Shown here piece by piece: positions 35,580-46,800 of a stretch of DNA of 64,000 bases. The notes under the pieces were generated by a model. That model saw nothing but the letters and a program-made list of their open reading frames with translations. It made no database searches and was not told the DNA's origin. The stretch covers positions 6,016,501 to 6,080,500 of the forward strand of contig JAWRVZ010000024.1 in assembly GCA_037043235.1 (NCBI GenBank), written 5' to 3'. The DNA comes from Rhodeus uyekii (lineage: Eukaryota; Chordata; Actinopteri; Cypriniformes; Acheilognathidae). A program made the position numbers and the translations under genes. Within the stretch, counting starts at the first letter, position 1; each line of letters begins with the position of its first letter.

Positions 35580-36540
35580 CATGATTGAGCTCACACTGGT
35601 ACTTTGCCAATCTACGGAGCATAAAGAGCACAAAGAACTGTCATATCAAATTGGGAGATCTAGGAAATAAAGTGTAACCATTATTTAATTCCCTCCCTTT
35701 ACATGTTTTCCATTTTTAAAAATTCCAAATATTTGTGGCATCTGCCTGGGTGTATGTGGGTGTTGTTTAGTGTCTGGAATGTTCAACAATGTACTGGAAA
35801 TCATTTAAATAATGATCTGTCTTCCCAAATCTGGCTCCATCAATTTCATCCCAGCGACTGTTTATGTTCTCAATAGATTAAAACTGCATTTTGACTGGAA
35901 AAAAATAGTCAGTCTATATTTTTAGTTTGTCAACAACTCAAGAACCCTTTGTATACATAAGAGTGATGTTATCAATAAAAAAGCAAAACATTGGTGAGAA
36001 CGCATTCCTGGGATTACAAGGTGCCTGACTCATTGGTTTGAAGCCTTCAAGCCTTGAAAACAGGGAAACAATATACCAGTGTGTGAGTTGGGTCAACTGG
36101 AATTGTGCAGTGGGTTGTTGGGTGTGTTCAAGGTCATGGGTTCAAAAATGGTTCCACACTCTTAATATTCTCTGATGGTTTTGACTGCTGCAGTGCTGGT
36201 TTCTAGCATCTGGAGTTGAGTACACTTATTTTCAGTCTCTTGCAGAAAACAGAACCATAGAGTACGAGTTTGATATCATGACTTTACAACCAAAGCTCTG
36301 ACTGGTGCATCAAAATACAAATCTACAAAATTACTATTTCCTAATTGTTTGCTTTTGCTGGTGTCAAAAACGTTATTATCATTACTTTTGCTTCTACTTG
36401 AATAATTATTTATTTAAGAACCTTTACTTGAGTACAGATTTGAGTTAATCCACCGACCTCTGCCACGGAGTACATAGTAGAAGAATTTAAAGAGAAAATT
36501 AGATGTGTAAATCTGTGGTGAGCACAGATAAAAAAAAAAT
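35580..36540. other. No gene seen
   Basis: Short frames only. An A-rich run (36529-36548) directly precedes the LINE. Confidence 0.45.
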
Positions 36541-36548
36541 AAAAAAAA

Positions 36549-39485
36549 ATGGCGCCGAACATGGCTGCCGTGATGCGAGCCCCAAGCAAACTTTGCAGTT
36601 TTTCATTTGTTTTACTTGTTTTATTGTTGTGCTGCGTGTTGGATGTTGTTTGTATAACGGTCTACGACAGACACACGCTTCTAAGCATAGGTTCCTACGT
36701 CGCGGAACGCGAACCGGACTTTGAGTTCTTGAACGCTGGCGCCCAGTTTATGGACACCGCATCAGAGCCCTTTGTCTGGGCCGCACGGGCGCGACCAAAG
36801 AAACGTCGCCGGAAAAGAGGGAAGAGAGCCGGCGTCCTTGTAAGACTCAGACGTCGTCCCCTCCGACCTCCTCTCCCAACCATTTTGCTGGCTAACGTTC
36901 AGTCACTGGACAACAAACTGTGAACTGCGGGCACGCATCTCATACCAACGAGAAACAAGGGACTGTTGCATTATTTGCCTCACAGAAACCTGGATGTCTG
37001 CAGTGGTTCCAGACTCATCCATCGAACTTACGGGGTTCTCCGTGCACCGCTCGGACCGAACGAAAGAGCTCACGGGGAAAAGCAGAGGTGGGGGTGTTTG
37101 TTTATTTGTCAACCACTCGTGGTGTGACGAAAGGAACCTACACTCCATTAACTTACACTCCTTCTGCTCCCCTGACCTGGAATTTCACATGCTTCTGTGT
37201 CGACCATTCTGGCTACCGAGGGAATTTACAGCAGTCATAATGACAGCTGTTTATATTCCTCCTCAAGCCAACACAGATCAGGCACTCAAGGAACTGTATG
37301 GGAACATAAGTGAGCAGGAAACCGCGTACCCAGATGCAGCGTTTATTGTTACGGGGGACTTTAACAAAGCTAACTTTAGAACAATAGCTCCAAAATACTT
37401 CCAACACATCACCATCAAGACGCGCGGCGATCGAGAACTGGACCATTGTTACTCTCCTTTTCGGGATGCATACAAATCTCTCCCGCGCCCACCTTTCGGC
37501 AAATCAGATCACTCCTCCATCCTGCTCCTGCCTGCTTATAGGCAGAAACTGAAACGGGAAGCACCCGCCCTCAGGACAATTCAATGCTGGTCGGACCAAT
37601 CAGAAGCTACACTACAGGACTGTTTTGATCACGTGGACTGGGACATGTTTCGTGCAGCGTCTGATGACGACATAGAGGTGTACTCAGAGACTGTAACGTG
37701 TTTCATCAGGAAGTGTGTGGAAGATGTTGTACCGACAAAAACAATTCGTATCTACCCCAATCAAAAACCATGGATTAATAGCGATGTTCGAGAAGCCTTG
37801 TCAGCACGAACATCCACTTTTAAATCCGGTAATGCTGATGATCGCAAACAAACCAGTTACAATCTCAGAAAATCCATCAAAGCCGCGAAAAGGGTATATA
37901 AAATCAAAGTTGAAGAACAATTCAACAACAACGATCCAAGAAGTATGTGGCAGGGAATCAGTAACATCATAGACTTTAAAGGGACTAAACCAGCTATGGT
38001 GAACATTGCCGCCTCTCTGCCGGATGAGCTTAATAACTTTTATGCTCGTTTCGAGGCTCACAACACCGCCCACACAGAGAGCGCTCCCGCAGCTGCTGCA
38101 GGAGACGCGAGTGCACTCACCGTCTCCGTCGCGGATGTAACCCGATCCTTCCGACGGGTAAATATCCGCAAGGCTGCGGGTCCTGATGGCATTCCAGGCC
38201 GCGTGCTCCGAGCATGCGCATTCTAACTAGCCGGTGTCTTCACAGACATTTTCAATCTCTCCCTCTGTCTGTCTGTGGTTCCCTCGTGCTTTAAAAAATC
38301 CACCATTGTGCCCATACCAAAGAAAAGCAAAACCACCTGCTTAAATGACTGGAGGCCCGTAGCTCTCACACCCATTTACAGCAAGTGTTTTGAGAGACTC
38401 GTCAGAGACTACATCTGCTCTGTGCTGCCTTCCTCACTGGATTCACTACAATTTGCGTATCGTAGTAACCGTTCTACAGATGACGCTATTGCTTTCACCC
38501 TACACACTGCTCTCTCCCACCTGGAAAACAGGAACACCTATGTGAGAATGCTGTTTGTGGACTACAGCTCTGCATTTAACACCATAGTGCCCATTACACT
38601 TGTTGTGAAGCTCCAGACTCTGGGACTAAACAGATCTCTGTGCAGCTGAATTCTGGACTTCCTGACAGGCAGAAGTCAGGTGGTCAGAATGGGCAACAAA
38701 ACATCATCCCCGCTGACCCTCAACACTTGTGCTCCTCAGGGCTGTGTCCTCAGCCCACTCCTGTACTCCTTGTACACACATGACTGTACAGCCACACACA
38801 GCTCCAACGTCATCGTCAAATTCGCTGACGACACAACGGTGATAGGCCTGATCACTGACAACGATGAAACGGCCTACAGAGAGGAGGTAAGCACCTTGAC
38901 CACCTCTCACTCAACACTGACAAGACTAAGGAGCTGGTGGTGGATTTCAGGAGACAGAGCCGAGAACACAGACCCATCACCATCGACAAGACACCTGTGG
39001 AGCGGGTAAGCAGCTTTAAGTTCCTCGGCGTTAACATCAGCGAGGATCTCACCTGGACTGCACACACTGACGCAGTGCTGAAGAAGGCACATCAACGCCT
39101 CTTCTTCCTGAGACTGCTGAGGAAGTTTGGAATGAGCTCCAGCATCCTCAGATCGTTTTACACTTGTACTATAGAGAGCATCCTGACGGGCTGCATCACT
39201 GCCTGGTTTGGAAACAGCACCGCTGGCAACCGTAAAGCTCTGAAGAGGGTCGTGCGAACTGCCAGCCACATTGTTGGAGGTGAGCTTCCCTCCCTCCAGG
39301 ACATCTACACCAGGCGGTGTGTAAGGAAAGCCCGGAGGATCACCAGTGACTCCAGCCACCCGTCCCATAGACTGCTCTCTCTGCTGCCCTCAGGAAGACG
39401 TCTCCGCAGCATCCGGTCCCGCACTAGCAGACTTAGGGACAGCTTTTTCCCACAGGCTATTAGATTACTAAACATTCAAAACTAA
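36549..39485 (+). pseudogene. LINE copy B endonuclease/reverse transcriptase, four lesions
   Basis: The frame starts MAPNMAAVMRAP with a hydrophobic stretch (about residues 18-40), a basic tract (KKRRRKRGKRAG), then the start of the endonuclease (ILLANVQSLDNKL). Lesions: a frameshift before TGA 36921-36923; a CAA-to-TAA stop at 38224-38226; a TGG-to-TGA stop at 38647-38649; and a 19-bp deletion at 38900/38901 that shifts frame. All are defined by comparison with copy A, except the first, which lies outside copy A's visible part. The endonuclease (GDFN, SDHSS) and RT (FADDTT) motifs are otherwise preserved. This copy cannot make a full protein. Confidence 0.92.
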
Positions 39486-39964
39486 TACACCCTACAGCAT
39501 ACCCCCACAATAAGGCACACCACACACCGCACTTAACTTTGAGTCAACACTGCACTATATACACACACACTGCATTTAACATCTACCTGTTACATCAGGC
39601 ACATCCATCACATCTCTTTCCAGTTCACGTACAATCTGTGGCACTTCAGCATTTTTATTTTTATGTGTATATATGTCAATAATGTAGTTTGTATATTCTG
39701 TGTAATTGCGTAAACAATGTATAGTGTAATGTGATGTTAACTGTATGTATAATGTGTAGTGTAGCACTAACTGTAAGCATGCCAATGGTACACTGTGTGT
39801 ACTGACTATGTTTGTGCACATTGCACATTTTACCTGTTGAAGTTTGTATAGTTATATGTTAACTGTTTCTGCAAATTTCTGGAGCATGCTCCAAAGAATT
39901 TCACTTACCAAGGCACATGTGCTGTGGTAATGTGACAATAAAAAAAACTTGAACTTGAACTTGA
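36549..39964 (+). mobile_element. LINE retrotransposon copy B, nearly full length, mutated
   Basis: Contains the 5' coding part missing from copy A, then sequence nearly identical to 1-2757 from about 37219 on, and ends with the same TTGAAC tail. It begins at an A-rich run followed by ATGGCGCC. I see no target-site duplication. Confidence 0.93.
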
Positions 39965-40365
39965 GATAGAGGAGCTACTATGAAGAAGCTGTTACTTCAT
40001 GTATTTGCTGACCCTAGTTAAAACCCTCAGGAAACCCTAGTTCTGCCTATACAGGTAACACTAGTATAACACAGGTAATTTCATCTAAGCACCTGGTTCA
40101 ACGGACATCTTTTTGACTTTCCTCAGAAATATTTTAAAGACTACAGTCAGATTGGCTCTTTTCTTGTTTTGTTTTTTTAGTACAACCAGTGTATGACTTT
40201 GGGGTTTTGAGGATTTGGGAGTGTATACGTAGGGTTATTGGGTTAGGGTTAACCCTAAAATTTATTTGGTTTGATTTTCGGTTTAGTTGCATAAAAATAT
40301 CTTTTAGTTGCTGATAGAAACGCTCTACAGTGTTGTTGGTTTTCAGTGTCTACTCAGCAACTGGA

Positions 40366-40560
40366 TGTTAACGAGATCTCGGGAGACCGCAGCTCAATGA
40401 ACCACACGAGTAAAATCAAATCTGGTTTATTCAGAATGCAGTTCTCAAAGAAACAAAGAGGACAGGCGATTTTTATACTAATAGCCCTTCCCCCTAATAG
40501 GGTGTGATGATGTAGAGAGAAAGAGAAAAAACAACTCCATATATATAAACTCCATATAAA
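40366..40560 (-). mobile_element. Retrovirus-type LTR fragment (minus)
   Basis: On the minus strand a TATA box (GTATAAAAATCG) is followed about 50 bases on by a polyadenylation signal (GAATAAACC), and the segment ends CTCGTTAACA at plus 40366. That order is typical of U3-R-U5. The upstream end and the target duplication are not identified. Confidence 0.55.
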
Positions 40561-40815
40561 ATTTTGACTGACCAGTTGAAATGGGAAGACCAAACCTCAT
40601 CTAAGCACTTTGGCCTAAAAGTTGGCAAGAGGTTCTTAAGGCCTACAACACTTGCCACGGTTTTTCAGTTTCAGACAAACACTTTTACATATACAATAAT
40701 CATGCAAACAAAATTATTAAAGAAACAAATTTTGTGTTTTTGGAAGTTGGATTCAAAATCCGCTGACTCTAAAATGTGGCGTTTCAATTGACATGACACA
40801 TTTTATACTAAAGGG

Positions 40816-41099
40816 GAAGTGTTTTTCACTAGTGTGCCGTGAGAGATCGTCAGGTGTGCCGCGGAAATTTTTTCAATTTCACCTAAAAAACACATTTTGA
40901 GTGGTTGCAAGCGGCAACGGTGCGCAGTATCGCGCTCCCCTCCCTCCGTCAACAAACGAGTATTGCGCTCCACTACTCCCCCCCCCCCATCAACAAACGA
41001 GTATCGCGTTATTTTTTACCATCTTCGGTCGGTGGTGTGCCTTGTGATTTTTTTCAATGAAAATATGTACATTGGCTCAAAAAAGGTTGAAAAACACTG
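40816..41099 (+). mobile_element. hAT-type MITE with 8-bp target duplication
   Basis: Ends AGTGTTTTTC and GAAAAACACTG are inverted and resemble the hAT CAGTGTTTTTCAACC terminus. Flanks CTAAAGGG (40808-40815) and CTATAGGG (41100-41107) match in 7 of 8 bases; 8 bp is the hAT duplication length. Non-coding interior. Confidence 0.82.
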
Positions 41100-41119
41100 C
41101 TATAGGGTACCACATATTT

Positions 41120-42110
41120 GCTACAGTACACTAAACAAAAAACATGTTTTGTTTTTTTATCCTGTTCTATTTCCATCTTGATTTAATACTGCTGCATCAG
41201 GATTCCGGTTCAAGTGTGGTTGCTTCATGTTAAATGGACTTGAAATGACTCTTTGACTTACTGTAACTTGATGTTTTCATTTTGAAATTACATACATTTT
41301 GTTTCTTTAATAAATGGAAATGCTAAAACAAGTTACTAAATCAGACCTCCCATCATGCTTAGCACAAGGCTGCATTGGAAGAGTAAATGTTGAAAACATA
41401 GTGTAGTTTTTTAGCAAGTTGAGGAACTGGAGAGACTTGTTGATGTTTAATCTTATGTACTTAAAAGTGTATGTTATGTTAATGGTTTTGTGGTTACCAA
41501 AGAGGGGAAGTGTTGTGCTTGGATTGGCAACCTGCTAACACATATTCAAGAAGCTGTAATAATAAAGAAAGCACTATGGTTAGTGTATAGTCCTCTGGAT
41601 GAAACCAGTATCACTTAGAGTTAAATATAGTTTAAAGCGTTTAGTTTGTTGTTCAAATCACAGGACCAAACAAGAAGCATTAATGGAAGGATTATTTGAA
41701 TACTTACTTTTTAAGTACAACTATTAAAGTTATACTAAAACCCTTCATTCAAGTTAAATGAACACCTGTGATTCTATTGTTGGTTGATTCTTTGGGGTTT
41801 TGTCACTGTCCATGATCTGTCTGTGACTGAAATTCAGCCAAAGAGCTTTTTTTACGTACATATCTAAGTACCATCTGATACTGTTATTGTAACAGTTTGC
41901 CAACACTGTATTTTTTTAAACATGTAATACACAAGAAAGAGGGATTTTATTATGACTACATTCTTCCAACTAAAGAAATGTGTGCTTTGTCAGTGGAAAG
42001 ACTACACTACAAACAGACCACATTTTACAGTTATGAAAAAAATAGGCATTTTGAATCTGTTTGCCATTTGCCTAAAATGATCTGTAGCTGATTAGTGCTC
42101 TAAATACCGT
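41120..42110. other. No gene seen
   Basis: AT-rich with short frames and no recognised repeat. Confidence 0.45.
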
Positions 42111-42116
42111 GTAATA

Positions 42117-42400
42117 TATTAGATTAGATTAGATTCAACTTTATTGTCATTACAAGTACAGGTACAAGGCAACGAAATGCAACAGCAGCAAGAGCAGGAT
42201 ATTTGGTTGCATAAGTGCAGGACATGGATATGTACAGGATGGTTATTACTAAAACAGTATTTATAGGTAATATGTACTATGAATATAATATACAGATGGC
42301 TATTACTATAAAGAGATTTGTACAGATAGAAAATGACATGTTAGGTTAAGGTGAGCAGTTTAGCAATAGATTTAAGGTAGTGCAATAAAGTATGGACAGA
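42117..42400 (-). mobile_element. LINE 3' end (minus), different family from copies A/B
   Basis: On the minus strand the segment ends with atgacaataaagttgaatc followed by tandem TAATC units, a typical CR1/Rex-like LINE tail. About 280 bases of 3' UTR-like sequence are recognisable (tgcatttcgttgccttgtac). Confidence 0.65.
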
Positions 42401-43380
42401 AGCTATGCAATGAAATGATATGAGACATGGTGTCAGCCATGAACTTTGTCCTAGATTCCCAGAATTTCCAGACTATAGCAGCTGCATCCTGCTCTGTAGG
42501 TGTATACAGTGTCTCCTTGTTAAAGCACACGTGATTGCTCAACTTTTCATGAGGCATCATCAGAAAAATTATTCCTGGAGCAAATTTATGTTGCCGCCGA
42601 TGTCTCCAGACTGTTTCAGACATGAGTCTCCATTTGTGGCCCTTTCCTGGCGTAATACTCCTCACTCTCATTATGTTTCCTGCCAGTTCTCTGTACTAGC
42701 CTGTCTCAATAACTGCAAAAAAACAAAACAAAAATCCAGACAGCAAAATCTCACTTAAGCGTCTCTCAGAGCATGATGCATCAGTCAGTTCATTGAACTG
42801 AAATAAAACATGAATGCACAAAGCGAAGTGGTTGATTTATTATATAAATAGTATTTACACCAACTCTGTCATAATTAATATATAAAGGTAATGTCTGTAT
42901 TTGGTACATAAGAAGGGATGTAGTTCAAATTAATGAACAAGTGCCCATTCATTTATGAGACATGTAAAGACAACTGTGTGTAGAGTCAATGCAAGGTAAA
43001 TCATTGGGAAAATTATTAAATTAAACCAGCAAGAAAATGCGTTACACTTTTTGCTTTTTACCTTCCCACAGAAAAACTTGAAAAATAAACTTTGCATGTC
43101 CTTTTATTTGTCTACTAAAGAAATTATAATTAATACCTATAAGTAATTCATATTTTTCTCAGCAAGTACATCAAGAAGAGTACCTTTGTTCTTGTTGTAC
43201 CATTTCAGGTACAGTTGAAATCTTTATTACTCTAAACTAGCCTAAACAAGTAATCTCAAGTGTTAAAATGTCTGTCATGCAACTGTGGATGTGCAGGATG
43301 ATTAATAGGTCCTAAACTCAATCTGCTTGAAATTACATCATTCTCTACAGCAAAGTTTCCCAGTTCTGTTTCTGGAGGCA
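42401..43380. other. No gene seen
   Basis: Short frames only, no recognised repeat. Confidence 0.4.
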
Positions 43381-43383
43381 CAC

Positions 43384-43682
43384 TGTGGCGAGCAGGACAG
43401 GGGGCCGTGAAAATGGCGCGAGGCTGGTGGCATGATTGATAATGAGCGTCACCTGCGTGCAGGTGAGAACTGGCCTTGTATCTCACAGACGAGCGTAAGC
43501 ATAAAAGGAGGAGTGAGAGAGGACCAGGTCTGGATTTACGTTGTGTTTTCTTTGTGTGTGTGGGCAGCAGTCGTCTGTGAGGTGCTGCCACCATTACTTT
43601 TTATTTTTTGTTGTTGTTTATATTATAATTAAAGTTGTTCTTCAGTTACCTTCTCCTTCCCAGAACAACATACTTCATTACA
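43384..43682 (+). mobile_element. LTR of a Gypsy-type retrotransposon
   Basis: Starts TGTGGCGAGCAGG and ends TTCATTACA, 299 bp, with a TATA-like gcataaaagg near 43500 and an AATTAAAG polyadenylation-type signal near 43627. A primer-binding site follows directly. No second LTR and no gag-pol follow; tandem-repeat DNA starts about 170 bases downstream. Confidence 0.78.
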
Positions 43683-43683
43683 T

Positions 43684-43697
43684 TGGTGCTGAAATCC
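43684..43697 (+). promoter_or_regulatory. Probable tRNA primer-binding site
   Basis: TGGTGCTGAAATCC begins 2 bases after the LTR. It is close to the TGGTGCCGAAACCC-type site of fish Gypsy elements, with two changes. Confidence 0.7.
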
Positions 43698-43854
43698 AGG
43701 AGGATGGACACACTGGGTAAGTGCCCTCGCTGCTGGGAGGGATCGCAGTGCTGAGGAGGTTTGGCAACAAGAAGATGAGAGGTGGTGGTGGTGGTGCTTG
43801 GGCGTGTGAAGATCAGGTGCGACAGAGAGCTGGTATGCTCCTACTCGTGATTTT

Positions 43855-46800
43855 CTCTGCAACAGCAACAGCACCACCAGTAGCAGTAACAGAATCAATA
43901 AAAAGAGAAGCAACAATACCGAAATTAATAGTAGCACCAGCAGCAGCAAGAACGCCAGCAGCAGCAATAACACCAGCAGCAGCATTCACATCAGCAATAG
44001 CAGCAATAATACCAGCAGCAGCATTCACAGCAGCAATAGCAGCAATAATACCAGCAGCAGCATTCACAGCAGCAATAGCAGCAATAATACCAGCAGTAGC
44101 ATTCACAGCAGCAATATCAGCGACAGCAGCAATAACACCAGCAGCAGCAATAACACCAGCAGCAATATCAGCGACAGCAGCAATAACACCAGCAGCAGCA
44201 ATAACACCAGCAGCAGCAATGACACCAGCAGCAGCAATAACACCAGCACCAGCAATAACACCATCAGCAATATCAGCGACAGCAGCAGTAACACCAGAAG
44301 CAGCAATATCAGCGACAGCAGCAGTAACACCAGCAGCAGCAATATCAGTGACAGCAACAATAACATCGACAGCAGCAATAACACTAGCAGCAGCAATAAC
44401 ACCATCAGCAGCAATATCAGTGACAGCAGCAATAACATCTGCAGCAGCAATAACACCAGCAGCAGCAATATCAGCGACAGCAGCAATAACACCAGCAGCA
44501 GCAATAACACCAGCAGCAATATCAGCGACAGCAGCAATAACACCAACAGCAATATCAGCGACAGCAGCAATAACACCAACAGCAATATCAGCGACAGCAG
44601 CAATAACACCAACAGCAATATCAGCGACAGCAGCAATAACACCAACAGCAATATCAGCGACAGCAGCAATAACACCAGCAGCAATAACAGTGGCAGCAGC
44701 AATATCAGCGACAGCAGCAATAACACCAGCAGCAGCAATGACACCAGCAGCAGCAATATCAGCGACAGCAGCAATAACACCAGCAGCAGCAATAACAGTG
44801 GCAGCAGCAATATCAGCGACAGCAGCAATAACACCAGCTGCAGCAATATCAGCGACAGCAGCAATAACACCAGCAGCAGCAATATCAGCGACAGCAGCAA
44901 TAACACTAGCAGCAGCAATAACAGTGGCAGCAGCAATAACACCAGCAGCAGCAATATCAGCGACAGCAGCAATAACACCAGCAGCAGCAATATCAGCGAC
45001 AGCAGCAATAACACCAGCAGCAGCAATATCAGCGACAGCAGCAATAACACTAGCAGCAGCAATATCAGTGACAGCAGCAATAACATCTGCAGCAGCAATA
45101 ACACCAGCAGCAGCAATATCAGCGACAGCAGCAATAACACCAGCAGCAGCAAAAACACCAGCAGCAATATCAGCGACAGCAGCAATAACACCAACAGCAA
45201 TATCAGCGACAGCAGCAATAACACCAACAGCAATATCAGCGACAGCAGCAATAACACCAGCAGCAATAACAGTGGCAGCAGCAATATCAGCGACAGCAGC
45301 AATAACACCAGCAGCAGCAATGACACCAGCAGCAGCAATATCAGCGACAGCAGCAATAACACCAGCAGCAGCAATAACACCAGCAGCAGCAATATCAGCG
45401 ACAGCAGCAATAACACCAGCAGCAGCAATATCAGCGACAGCAGCAATAACACCAGCAGCAGCAATAACACCAGCAGCAGCAATATCAGCGACAGCAGCAA
45501 TAACACCAGCAGCAGCAATATCAGCGACAGCAGCAATAACACCAGCAGCAGCAATATCAGCGACAGCAGCAATAACACCAGCAGCAGCAATAACACCAGC
45601 AGCAATATCAGCGACAGTAGCAATAACACCAGCAGCAGCAATAACACCAGCAGCAGCAATATCAGAGACAGCAGCAATAACACCAGCAGCAGCAATAACA
45701 CCAGCAGCAGCAATATCAGCGACAGCAGCAATAACACCAGCAGCAGCAATATCAGCGACAGTAGCAATAACACCAGCAGCAGCAATAACACCAGCAGCAG
45801 CAATATCAGCGACAGCAGCAATAACACCAGCAGCAGCAATATCAGCGACAGTAGCAATAACACCAGCAGCAGCAATAACACCAGCAGCAGCAATATCAGC
45901 GACAGCAGCAATAACACCAGCAGCAGCAATATCAGCGACAGCAGCAATAACACCAGCAGCAGCAATATCAGCGACAGTAGCAATAACACCAGCAGCAGCA
46001 ATAACACCAGCAGCAGCAATATCAGCGACAGCAGCAATAACACCAGCAGCAGCAATATCAGCGACAGCAGCAATAACACCAGCAGCAGCAATATCAGCGA
46101 CAGCAGCAATAACACCAGCAGCAGCAATAACACCAGCAGCAATATCAGCGACAGTAGCAATAACACCAGCAGCAGCAATAACACCAGCAGCAATATCAGC
46201 GACAGTAGCAATAACACCAGCAGCAGCAATAACACCAGCAGCAGCAATAACACCATCAGCAATATCAGCGACAGCAGCAGTAACACCAGAAGCAGCAATA
46301 TCAGCGACAGCAGCAGTAACACCAGCAGCAGCAATATCAGTGACAGCAACAATAACATCGACAGCAGCAATAACACTAGCAGCAGCAATAACAGTGACAG
46401 CAGCAGTAACACCAGCAGCAGCAATAACACCATCAGCAATATCAGCGACAGCAGCAGTAACACCAGAAGCAGCAATATCAGTGACAGCAACAATAACATC
46501 GACAGCAGCAATAACAGTGACAGCAGCAGTAACACCAGCAGCAGCAATGACACCAGCAGCAGCAATAACACCATCAGCAATATCAGCGACAGCAGCAGTA
46601 ACACCAGCAGCAGCAATATCAGTGACAGCAACAATAACATCGACAGCAGCAATAACACTAGCAGCAGCAATAACAGTGACAGCAGCAGTAACACCAGCAG
46701 CAGCAGTAACACCAGCAGCAGCAATAACACTAGCAGCAGCAATAACAGTGACAGCAGCAGTAACACCAGAAGCAGCAATATCAGCGACAGCAGCAGTAAC

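Noticed and set aside
36549..36923. A separate host gene encoding a 124-residue membrane protein
   Set aside because: Its end runs into the endonuclease start and the sequence continues into the LINE; it is the N-terminus of the LINE polyprotein cut by a frameshift.
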